Notes under the pieces: model-generated
The model's input: only the letters and a program-made list of their open reading frames with translations
Told to the model about the DNA's origin: nothing
Databases searched by the model: none
Position numbers and translations under genes: made by a program
Shown: in pieces, positions 1 to 5,799 of the stretch
How the letters are laid out: every line of letters begins with the position of its first letter
Position numbering within the stretch: position 1 is the first letter of the stretch
From: JAZLIC01 sp045617225
GTDB taxonomy: Bacteria; Bacillota; Clostridia; Monoglobales; Monoglobaceae
Reading direction: 5' to 3'
Assembly: GCA_045617225.1 (NCBI GenBank)
Contig: JAZLIC010000023.1
Coordinates: forward strand, 1 to 7,378
DNA: 7,378 nt

Positions 1-177
1 GTCTATCAAAATTTTATTAAACTCAAATATTGCATTTGCCGCTCCCTTAAAGTTAGCTCCGTATTCTTTAAACGCCTTTTCCTTTATTTCCTCCGGAATA
101 TAATCAAGTTTTGGGTCAAGTCCCGCAACGGTAGGATTGTTTTTTTCTATTATCTTATCAATAAGTATGTCTATCAA
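1..177 (-). CDS. pyrF: Orotidine 5'-phosphate decarboxylase, N-terminal part (runs off the window)
   Basis: PyrF decarboxylates OMP to UMP, the last step of de novo pyrimidine synthesis, in the cytoplasm. Only the first 59 codons are in the window. The visible protein contains NNPTVAGLDPKLDYIPEEIK, which is the N-terminus of the longer (type 2) OMP decarboxylase group common in Clostridia; the Asp of GLDP belongs to the active-site region of the family. The reading frame has a TAA two codons upstream of a TTG at 177-175 and no ATG near the N-terminus, so TTG is the most likely start. This TTG overlaps the TGA stop of pyrC by 2 nt (TTGA), which implies translational coupling. An AAAGG lies upstream inside pyrC, but its spacing to the TTG is rather long. 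The family is clear; the start is an inference. Confidence 0.88.
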   Translation of the reverse strand, partial: MIDILIDKIIEKNNPTVAGLDPKLDYIPEEIKEKAFKEYGANFKGAANAIFEFNKILID

Positions 178-1442
178 CCTTTATACACTACCTTTCCGTT
201 TAGAATTGTTTTCTTTACAACCCCATATAGTTCCATACCGTCATAAGGTGTATTTTTGCTCCTGGAATTTAATTTATTTTTATCTACTGTCCATTTTTCT
301 TCCGGGTCAAAAATCACAATATCGGCAACCACACCATCGTTTAAAGTGCCTCTGTTTATATTTATAATCTCCGCCGGTATCTTGCTCATCTTTTCGATAA
401 GTTGTGTATATGTAAGCTTTTTTTCTCGCACAAGATAGGTAATTCCTACTGCAAGAGATGTTTCAAGTCCGACTATGCCATTTAGAGCAATGTCAAACTC
501 ACATTCCTTTTCGTCAATGTGATGAGGTGCATGGTCTGTGGCAATAGCATCTATTGTGCCATCTTTTAAGGCCTCCGTTATAGCCAAAACATCTTCTTCA
601 TCTCTGAGCGGAGGGTTCATCTTTGCGTTTGTATTAAAGCCGTCTACCGCCTTTTCTGTAAGGGAAAAATAGTGCGGTGCTGTTTCACATGTAACATTTA
701 CGCCACGCCGCTTTGCCTGTCTTATAATATCGACAGAATTTTTTGTACTCACATGGCATATATGAAGTCTTGCGCCTACCTCCTCGGCGATTAAAACATC
801 TCGTGCAACCGCAACACTCTCTGCCGCTTTTGGTATACCTCGAAGTCCCAAATATGTTGACATAAAGCCTTCGTTCATACTTCCGCCATCAACCAAGCTT
901 AAATCCTCGCTATGTGAAAATACGGGCATATTAAACATCTTTGCGTATTCAAGAGCCTTACGCATAAGTGACGAGGTCATAACCGGCTTTCCGTCATCGG
1001 TTATTGCAACCGCACCGGCTGAGCTTATCTCGCCTATTTCGGAAAGCTCCTCGCTTTTTTGTCCTTTACTTACACAACCTGTTGTCAAAACATTTGTAAG
1101 TCCGACTTCTTTTCCGCGATTTATAACATACTTAACAAGCGCTTTGTTGTCAATAACAGGGTTTGTGTTCGGCATACACACAACCGTGGTAACACCGCCT
1201 GCCGCTGCCGCACGGCTGCCTGTTTCTATATCCTCTTTATACTCATATCCCGGGTCACGAAAATGAACATGCAAATCCACAAGCCCCGGTGCAACAATCA
1301 AATTTTCGGCATTTATCACCTCTGTGTCATCTGTTATATCAAACATTGATGTAATAATACCGTCTTTTATGTATAAATCTCGTACTTCATCTGTATTATC
1401 GGCAGGATTTATAACTCTGCCGCCTTTTATAATCATCTTCAA
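174..1442 (-). CDS. pyrC: Dihydroorotase (class I)
   Basis: PyrC is a zinc amidohydrolase that interconverts N-carbamoyl-aspartate and dihydroorotate, the third step of UMP synthesis. The 422-residue length is typical of Gram-positive class I enzymes. The metal site is complete: HVHFRDPG at residues 58-65 (His58, His60), an ITDDG motif at 147-151 in the position of the bridging Asp, His177 in FSHSED, His230 in ICHVS, and the catalytic Asp303 in ATDHAPH. The PNTNP substrate segment is at 91-95. The chosen start is a TTG at 1442-1440. An excellent AAGGAGG at 1458-1452 is 9 nt from it, whereas the ATG two codons later would be 15 nt away. The TTG start also restores the family-like N-terminus MKMIIKGGRVINP. 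pyrB ends 14 nt upstream and pyrF overlaps the 3' end, so the three genes form one operon. Confidence 0.96.
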   Translation of the reverse strand: MKMIIKGGRVINPADNTDEVRDLYIKDGIITSMFDITDDTEVINAENLIVAPGLVDLHVHFRDPGYEYKEDIETGSRAAAAGGVTTVVCMPNTNPVIDNKALVKYVINRGKEVGLTNVLTTGCVSKGQKSEELSEIGEISSAGAVAITDDGKPVMTSSLMRKALEYAKMFNMPVFSHSEDLSLVDGGSMNEGFMSTYLGLRGIPKAAESVAVARDVLIAEEVGARLHICHVSTKNSVDIIRQAKRRGVNVTCETAPHYFSLTEKAVDGFNTNAKMNPPLRDEEDVLAITEALKDGTIDAIATDHAPHHIDEKECEFDIALNGIVGLETSLAVGITYLVREKKLTYTQLIEKMSKIPAEIININRGTLNDGVVADIVIFDPEEKWTVDKNKLNSRSKNTPYDGMELYGVVKKTILNGKVVYKG

Positions 1443-1451
1443 AGTGCAGTC

Positions 1452-1458
1452 CCTCCTT
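1452..1458 (-). promoter_or_regulatory. Shine-Dalgarno of pyrC, fixing a TTG start
   Basis: AAGGAGG on the minus strand overlaps the TAA stop of pyrB (1459-1457). It lies 9 nt before the TTG at 1442 but 15 nt before the next ATG (1436), which supports initiation at TTG. Confidence 0.8.
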
Positions 1459-2362
1459 ATTTATTCACAAGCCTGTCTAAGACCGCCATTCTTACGCAAA
1501 CGCCGTTTCTTACCTGTCGGTTTATCAAAGAATGCTTCGAATCAACCACATCAGAGGCGAGTTCTATTCCTCTGTTGACAGGTCCCGGATGCAAAATTAT
1601 TGCGTCCTTCTTTGCAATGGCAAGGCGTTTTGTATTTACGCCAAACAGACGCGAATATTCACGTATCGTAGGGAAGAGTCCAGACTTCTGTCTTTCAAGC
1701 TGAAGCCTAAGTCCCATTACAACATCTGCTCCCTCTAACGCTTTATCCACGTCTGTATATGTCTTAACACCAAATTTTTCTATTTCCATAGGCATAAGAG
1801 TGCTTGGTCCCGCCAAGACTACTTCTGCGCCCATCTTTTGAAGTCCGTAAATATTACTTCTTGCAACACGGCTATGTTTTACATCGCCTATGATTGCAAC
1901 TTTAAGACCTTTTATATCACCTTTTGATTCAAGAATTGTCATCATATCCAAAAGTGCTTGTGTAGGATGCTCATTCATACCGTCACCGGCATTTATGATT
2001 GAAGCGTCCGTATATCTTGAAATAAGCTCTGCCGCACCCGAAGCATTGTGACGCATTATAATTACATCAGCCGCCATAGCGTTAATGGTCATAGCTGTAT
2101 CAATCAGGCTTTCGCCCTTTTGAACACTGCTTCCCGAGGCGGTAATATTTGCTACGGTTGCCCCTAAATACTTTGAAGCAAGCTCAAATGATAAACGGGT
2201 TCTTGTACTGTTTTCATAAAACAATGTCACTACGCTTCTGCCGCTAAGCAAAGAGGATTTTTTCAAATCGCCATCTAAAACGCCTCTCATTTTAAGCGCA
2301 TCATCTAAAATAAATTTTATTTCTTCCTTTGAGGTATCTTTAAGTCCAAGTAAATGTTTCAT
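1457..2362 (-). CDS. pyrB: Aspartate carbamoyltransferase, catalytic subunit
   Basis: PyrB condenses carbamoyl phosphate with aspartate to give N-carbamoyl-aspartate, the committed step of pyrimidine synthesis. The 301-residue protein has the full set of family motifs: the carbamoyl-phosphate loop STRTR at 52-56, Lys82 in the mobile SSVQKGES loop, Arg104-His105 in IMRHN, HPTQ at 132-135, Arg165 in the HSRVARS segment, Arg219 in MGLRLQ (240s-loop position), and HPGPVNRG at 258-265. These distinguish it from ornithine carbamoyltransferase. The ATG at 2362 follows a GGGGG tract 4 nt away. No pyrI regulatory subunit gene is adjacent; pyrC follows directly, as in Bacillus, where PyrB works as a catalytic trimer. 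A promoter overlapping the end of rluD and a hairpin ending 18 nt before the start lie upstream. Confidence 0.97.
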   Translation of the reverse strand: MKHLLGLKDTSKEEIKFILDDALKMRGVLDGDLKKSSLLSGRSVVTLFYENSTRTRLSFELASKYLGATVANITASGSSVQKGESLIDTAMTINAMAADVIIMRHNASGAAELISRYTDASIINAGDGMNEHPTQALLDMMTILESKGDIKGLKVAIIGDVKHSRVARSNIYGLQKMGAEVVLAGPSTLMPMEIEKFGVKTYTDVDKALEGADVVMGLRLQLERQKSGLFPTIREYSRLFGVNTKRLAIAKKDAIILHPGPVNRGIELASDVVDSKHSLINRQVRNGVCVRMAVLDRLVNK

Positions 2363-2380
2363 AGTTCCCCCTTTGCAAAC

Positions 2381-2412
2381 AAAAAAGCATATATAAAACT
2401 ACATATGCTTTT
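2381..2412 (-). terminator. Intrinsic terminator between rluD and pyrB
   Basis: On the minus strand a 13-bp stem (AAAAGCATATGTA pairing with TATATATGCTTTT, one G-U pair) closes a GTTT loop, and the 3' arm runs into a tract of six T. It starts 26 nt after the rluD stop and ends 18 nt before the pyrB ATG. It can terminate transcription arriving from lspA-rluD. The 5' arm starts immediately after the putative pyrB -10 box, so transcripts from that promoter would probably lack part of the stem. Confidence 0.75.
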
Positions 2413-2441
2413 ATTGTATCAAACTTAATTCATCTTGTCTA
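2413..2441 (-). promoter_or_regulatory. Putative sigma-A promoter of pyrBC(F)
   Basis: TAGACA at 2441-2436 (5 of 6 to the -35 consensus), a 17-nt spacer and TACAAT at 2418-2413 (5 of 6 to the -10 consensus). The first three bases of the -35 box are the rluD TAG stop. The predicted start point, near 2408-2405, lies within the 5' arm of the hairpin at 2383-2412. No other space exists for a promoter between the hairpin and pyrB. This is predicted from sequence only. Confidence 0.55.
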
Positions 2442-3353
2442 CAAATTTCTTAAGTTTTTGATTATTTTTTCAAAATAATCCGGCAAAGGTGCGGAAAACT
2501 CCATATACTCGCCTGTTATTGGGTGAACAAAACCGATTTTATAGGCGTGCAAAAGTTGACCTTTGAGGGAAAACTGCTCCTTCTTTACACCATACACGGG
2601 GTCGCCTACAATAGGGTGACCATTCTTTGACATATGCACCCTTATTTGATGAGTACGCCCTGTTTCCAAAACGCACTCCACAAAAGTGTACTTGCCAAAA
2701 CGCTCTAAAACATTATAATGCGTAACAGCTTCTCTGCCGCCGCTTACAATAGCCATCTTTTTCCTATCCACAGGATGTCTGCCGATAGGTGCGTTGATTG
2801 TGCCTTTATCCAATGTAATATTATTATGCACCAAAGCTTTATAGGCACGCCCTAAGGTATGTGCCGCAATCTGCTTAGCAAGGCTCTGATGAGCAATATC
2901 GTTCTTTGCCACAAGCAATAGTCCGCTTGTATCTTTATCTATACGATGAAGTATTCCGGGACGCAGCTCACCGTTTATCCCTGATAATCTGTCACCACAA
3001 TGAAAGAGAAGCGCATTTACCATTGTACCGGTATAATTCCCGGGTGCAGGGTGCACCACCATTCCTTGCGGCTTATTTACCACAAGCATACACTCATCTT
3101 CATATACAATATCAAGGGGAATGTCCTCAGGCAGCACGTCCACCTCTTTTGCCTCAGGAAAATTAACTAAGATTATATCTCCTGATTTCACCTTGGTACT
3201 TGCCTTTAAGGGTGTTCCGCCTACCGATACATTTCCTTCTTCAATAAGCTTTTGTACTCTTGACCTTGTAAGGTCATCAAACTCATCACACAAAAACTTG
3301 TCTATGCGTTGTCTTTCACATTCATTCGGAACAATAATTTCGCGTACTTCCAT
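2439..3353 (-). CDS. rluD: RluA-family 23S rRNA pseudouridine synthase (RluD-like)
   Basis: The protein isomerises uridines to pseudouridine in RNA; RluD in E. coli acts on 23S rRNA helix 69, and the B. subtilis syntenic homologue is YlyB. With the start used here it has 304 residues, normal for the group. An S4 RNA-binding domain occupies about 14-75 (RIDKFLCDEF, SRVQKLIEEGNVSVGG). The catalytic domain follows, with NKPQGMVVHP at 93-102, HRIDKDTSG at 136-144 (catalytic Asp139) and RTHQIRVH at 233-240. An upstream ATG at 3377 is in frame, but it would overlap lspA by 20 nt and has no ribosome binding site. The ATG at 3353 has AAGGAG 10 nt upstream (3369-3364) and lies 4 nt after the lspA stop, so it is preferred. 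The exact uridine targets cannot be read from sequence. Confidence 0.93.
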   Translation of the reverse strand: MEVREIIVPNECERQRIDKFLCDEFDDLTRSRVQKLIEEGNVSVGGTPLKASTKVKSGDIILVNFPEAKEVDVLPEDIPLDIVYEDECMLVVNKPQGMVVHPAPGNYTGTMVNALLFHCGDRLSGINGELRPGILHRIDKDTSGLLLVAKNDIAHQSLAKQIAAHTLGRAYKALVHNNITLDKGTINAPIGRHPVDRKKMAIVSGGREAVTHYNVLERFGKYTFVECVLETGRTHQIRVHMSKNGHPIVGDPVYGVKKEQFSLKGQLLHAYKIGFVHPITGEYMEFSAPLPDYFEKIIKNLRNL

Positions 3354-3357
3354 ATAT

Positions 3358-3804
3358 TTAAGACTCCTTATCGCCATAGAACAGGTAATGTATTAAAATC
3401 AAACCTGCACCTACGCAAACTGCAATATCCGCCACATTAAACACCGGAAAATTTATCAGGCAAAAATCCAAAAAATCTACTACATATCCTATAAATAAAC
3501 GGTCAATAAAATTTCCTATCGCACCGCCGAAAATCAAGGCAACACCAATCTTTAACCATAGGGTACGCCTTTTTATATTCCTGTAAATAAAGACAAGGAA
3601 TATAAGTATTATAACAGATAAAACAATAAACAGCCACTGCTTATTTTGAAGTATGCCGAATGCGGCGCCTCTGTTTTCAACATATGTAAGATTAAATACT
3701 CTGTCGATAATCGGTATGGAGCGTACCGGCTTTAATTTCATCACCGCTATACGCTTTGTTATAAAATCTAAAATAACCGTAAGAACTCCAATTATATATA
3801 ACAT
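3358..3804 (-). CDS. lspA: Lipoprotein signal peptidase (signal peptidase II)
   Basis: LspA is an integral membrane aspartyl protease that removes the signal peptide of diacylglyceryl-modified prolipoproteins. The 148-residue product has the four expected hydrophobic segments (about 1-20, 56-75, 84-101 and 122-143). It also has the conserved blocks: the LDFITK motif in helix 1, ENRGAAFG at 43-50, GGAIGNFIDR at 93-102 with catalytic Asp101, and FNVADIAVCVG at 122-132 with catalytic Asp126. A GTG at 3840 is in frame, but it lies inside the stem of a terminator. The ATG at 3804 has AAGGTGA 7 nt upstream (3818-3812) and gives the usual N-terminus, so it is chosen. rluD starts 4 nt downstream of its stop, with its ribosome binding site inside lspA, so the two are coupled, as in many bacteria. 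Confidence 0.95.
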   Translation of the reverse strand: MLYIIGVLTVILDFITKRIAVMKLKPVRSIPIIDRVFNLTYVENRGAAFGILQNKQWLFIVLSVIILIFLVFIYRNIKRRTLWLKIGVALIFGGAIGNFIDRLFIGYVVDFLDFCLINFPVFNVADIAVCVGAGLILIHYLFYGDKES

Positions 3805-3826
3805 TTTAAAGTCACCTTTTCCTTTT

Positions 3827-3856
3827 AAAAATAGGGACACAAAAGAGTGTCCCTAT
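3827..3856 (-). terminator. Intrinsic terminator between ylmH and lspA
   Basis: A perfect 10-bp stem (ATAGGGACAC with GTGTCCCTAT, 3847-3856 and 3831-3840) closes a 6-nt loop and runs into TTTTT on the minus strand. It starts 4 nt after the ylmH stop and ends 22 nt before the lspA ATG. The fit to a rho-independent terminator is very good. lspA must therefore be read by incomplete termination or from a promoter upstream of the hairpin; I see only a weak candidate (TTGTTG, 17 nt, TATAGG) overlapping the end of ylmH. Confidence 0.85.
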
Positions 3857-3860
3857 AATC

Positions 3861-4616
3861 CTATATGTAATGTTCAACAACAATGCGTATGCGGTCTTTG
3901 CGGGTACGATCGCCAATCTTTGACACAAGAAATCTGCCAAAGCCACGCACTGACAACAAATCACCCTCTTTTACTACCGAAGATACAGATGTTACCTTTT
4001 CAAAGTTACACTCTACCCTTTCGGCATTTATAAACTCAACTGATTTTTTTCTCGAAGTATTTAGGATAAATGCAACGATACAATCCATACGAAGTGACGA
4101 TACCGTACCTGTTTTTTCCTCCGTTTCCTTTTTCGGAACGATTATTGTATCAATATTGACTATCTCGGTATTTACTCCAAAGCGTCCAATTTTAGACAGG
4201 TTAAGGAGAATATAATCTGCGATTTCAGGCTTTACGAAAATCAAAGCGCCATCATCATCGGTAAGTATATCGCCTATCATTTCACGCTTCATACCAATGC
4301 CCATCAAGCTGCCTAAATAATCACGGTGTGAAAGCTCCTCCGTCATTCGTCCCGAAATCTTTATTACTGAGATAACCTCAGATAAAACAGGCGTTGCATC
4401 TTTTGGATAGCATACATACAAAGTCCGCTCCGCATCATCATAGCCGCCATAAAAGATAGTTTCTATATCTCTGTTTTTATGGACTTCACTCTTAATCAAG
4501 TTTCTAAGATGCGGTGTTAAAAAGCCTACACTTACGGTTGTATATCGCTTATCTGCCAAAGAAATCGCATCTTCGGCACGAGCTATCCATAACTTATCCT
4601 CTGTTTCTTGTTGCAT
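3861..4616 (-). CDS. ylmH: YlmH-type S4-domain RNA-binding protein
   Basis: The 251-residue protein matches the YlmH family encoded next to sepF in Gram-positive bacteria. An N-terminal region (about 1-75) is followed by a conserved central block, SHRDYLGSLMGIGMKREMIGDI at 96-117, with the DDDGALIFV segment just after it. A C-terminal S4 RNA-binding domain lies at about 173-245 (MDCIVAFILNTSRKKS, GDLLSVRGFGRFLV). In B. subtilis YlmH has been linked to ribosome-associated quality control through binding to 50S subunits; that role is taken from the family, not from this sequence. The start is the ATG at 4616, which shares one base with the sepF TAA (TAATG). A TTG four codons upstream is possible but less likely. 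The overlap indicates translational coupling to sepF. ylmG and divIVA, which flank ylmH in B. subtilis, are missing here. Confidence 0.9.
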   Translation of the reverse strand: MQQETEDKLWIARAEDAISLADKRYTTVSVGFLTPHLRNLIKSEVHKNRDIETIFYGGYDDAERTLYVCYPKDATPVLSEVISVIKISGRMTEELSHRDYLGSLMGIGMKREMIGDILTDDDGALIFVKPEIADYILLNLSKIGRFGVNTEIVNIDTIIVPKKETEEKTGTVSSLRMDCIVAFILNTSRKKSVEFINAERVECNFEKVTSVSSVVKEGDLLSVRGFGRFLVSKIGDRTRKDRIRIVVEHYI

Positions 4617-5068
4617 TAGTTGCCCCAAGGGTATGAGGTTTCAACACCTGTTTCCATATCGCTCATAATATCAACATTGAGCGGTGCAATTACAAATATA
4701 CCGTTTGAAACCTTTTGTATATTTCCGTCCAAAGCATATACAGCACCGCTTAAAAAGTCAACTATACGGCGTGCAACTGCCTTTTCAACAGACTCCAAGT
4801 TAAGAATAACCGGCTTTCTGTTCTTTATGTGATTTGCAATATCACGTGCCTCGTCAAATGAGCAAGGCTGCATAACTACCATCTTTATCTGTGCAGACTG
4901 ATGAAGCTTTACAACACGACTGCTCTTTTTGGAAAAGAGGTTTTCCTGAAATGCCGGTTCTTCATCATAGCTCTCTGTAAGTCTGTTTTCCGGAGTATAA
5001 TATTCTTCTTCGTAATCCTCCGGTGCATCAAAACCTACAAAATTCAACATTTTGTTCATGAAACTCAT
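4616..5068 (-). CDS. sepF: Cell division protein SepF
   Basis: SepF binds FtsZ and anchors and organises the Z-ring at the membrane in Gram-positive bacteria. The 150-residue product has the expected three parts. A short amphipathic N-terminus (MSFMNKMLNFVGF) serves as membrane anchor. An acidic Tyr/Glu-rich linker covers about 14-45. The folded SepF core covers about 60-132, with QPCSFDEARDIANHIKNRK, VILNLESV and the FLSGAVYALDG segment (Gly108 at the conserved dimer/FtsZ-binding region). The ATG at 5068 is chosen because GGAGGA lies 7 nt upstream (5081-5076); an in-frame ATG at 5083 would overlap that site. It lies 41 nt downstream of yggS and overlaps ylmH by 1 nt. Confidence 0.95.
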   Translation of the reverse strand: MSFMNKMLNFVGFDAPEDYEEEYYTPENRLTESYDEEPAFQENLFSKKSSRVVKLHQSAQIKMVVMQPCSFDEARDIANHIKNRKPVILNLESVEKAVARRIVDFLSGAVYALDGNIQKVSNGIFVIAPLNVDIMSDMETGVETSYPWGN

Positions 5069-5100
5069 TTTAAAATCCTCCATATATTTATTTAAGTTTA

Positions 5101-5129
5101 ATTATAATTCTAATTATATACTCTCTCAC
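5101..5129 (-). promoter_or_regulatory. Possible internal promoter before sepF
   Basis: GTGAGA (4 of 6 to the -35 consensus), a 17-nt spacer and a perfect TATAAT at 5106-5101 lie at the junction of yggS and sepF. A second TATAAT sits at 5118-5113 without a good -35. The DNA is nearly pure A/T, so chance matches are likely; the call is weak. Confidence 0.25.
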
Positions 5130-5799
5130 CAAATATGGCTGTGCCTACACGCACCATTGTGGCGCCGCACTCTATTGCATCTTCCATATCGTGAGTCATA
5201 CCCATTGAAAGTTCTTTCATACTGACATTGTTTAAGTTCTTGCTTTCTATTTCTTCGGCAAGCCTTTTAAGTGTGGAAAATACTGCCTTATTTTCTTCAT
5301 TGCTCATACCCTTTTGTGAGATTGTCATAAGCCCCAAAAGTCTTAAATGTGAAAGGGTGCTTATATACTCACAAAGGCTCAAAAGCTCATTCGGCGAAAC
5401 ACCAAACTTACTGTCTTCGCCCGTAACATTTACCTGCACCAAAACTTTTTGTATAACATCTGCTTTTTTGGCACACTTCTCTATCTCATCGGCAAGATGA
5501 ACACTGTCAAGAGAATGTATAAGTTCAGCACGACCGACAACATCTTTTACCTTATTCCTTTGAAGATGACCGATTAAATGCCAGGAAACCTCAGGATGTG
5601 CCTCGTATTTTTGCTTTAACTCTTGAGGCTTGTTCTCGCCAAAAATTGTCTGTCCTGCCTTCATTGCTTCTTCTATGCAAGAGACGGGTTTGGTTTTAGA
5701 TACCGCAATCAGTGTTATATCGCTTTTTTTTCGTCCTGTGCGTTCTGCACAGATATCAATATTATTTCTGACATTTTTGATATTTTCACCGATAGACAT
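5110..5799 (-). CDS. yggS: YggS/PLPBP-family pyridoxal phosphate homeostasis protein
   Basis: This family (YlmE in B. subtilis, YggS in E. coli) is a single-domain PLP-binding TIM barrel related to alanine racemase. It affects vitamin B6 and amino-acid homeostasis and has no firmly established enzymatic activity. The 229 residues match the family length. The PLP lysine is Lys35 in AVSKTK. Other family motifs are FGENKPQE at 53-60, WHLIGHLQRNK at 73-83, SKFG at 130-133, and the C-terminal LSMGMTHDMEDAIECG at 197-212 with the phosphate-binding VRVGTAIFG at 217-224. The ATG at 5799 shares one base with the upstream TAA stop (TAATG), and an AAGG lies about 10 nt ahead, so it is coupled to the HlyD-like gene. 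Linkage to sepF is widely conserved in Gram-positive bacteria. Confidence 0.95.
   Translation of the reverse strand: MSIGENIKNVRNNIDICAERTGRKKSDITLIAVSKTKPVSCIEEAMKAGQTIFGENKPQELKQKYEAHPEVSWHLIGHLQRNKVKDVVGRAELIHSLDSVHLADEIEKCAKKADVIQKVLVQVNVTGEDSKFGVSPNELLSLCEYISTLSHLRLLGLMTISQKGMSNEENKAVFSTLKRLAEEIESKNLNNVSMKELSMGMTHDMEDAIECGATMVRVGTAIFGERVYN

Noticed and set aside
2363..2402. Possible leader peptides before pyrB: an AUG-UAG start-stop and a 16-codon frame overlapping the pyrB start
   Set aside because: Neither has a Shine-Dalgarno sequence, and the first lies in the hairpin; there is no support beyond the presence of ATG triplets.
2363..2438. Riboswitch or PyrR RNA element before pyrB
   Set aside because: The space is too short and only one hairpin can be drawn; no conserved PyrR loop is seen.
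3354..3377. Longer rluD start at ATG 3377
   Set aside because: It would overlap lspA by 20 nt and lacks a ribosome binding site, while the ATG at 3353 has AAGGAG at good spacing.
3805..3840. Longer lspA start at GTG 3840
   Set aside because: The GTG is inside the stem of the terminator and the added 12 residues are not LspA-like; ATG 3804 has a proper ribosome binding site.
3653..4033. A 126-codon open frame on the plus strand across lspA, the terminator and ylmH
   Set aside because: It crosses a perfect terminator hairpin and two recognised genes, and the product has no recognisable features.
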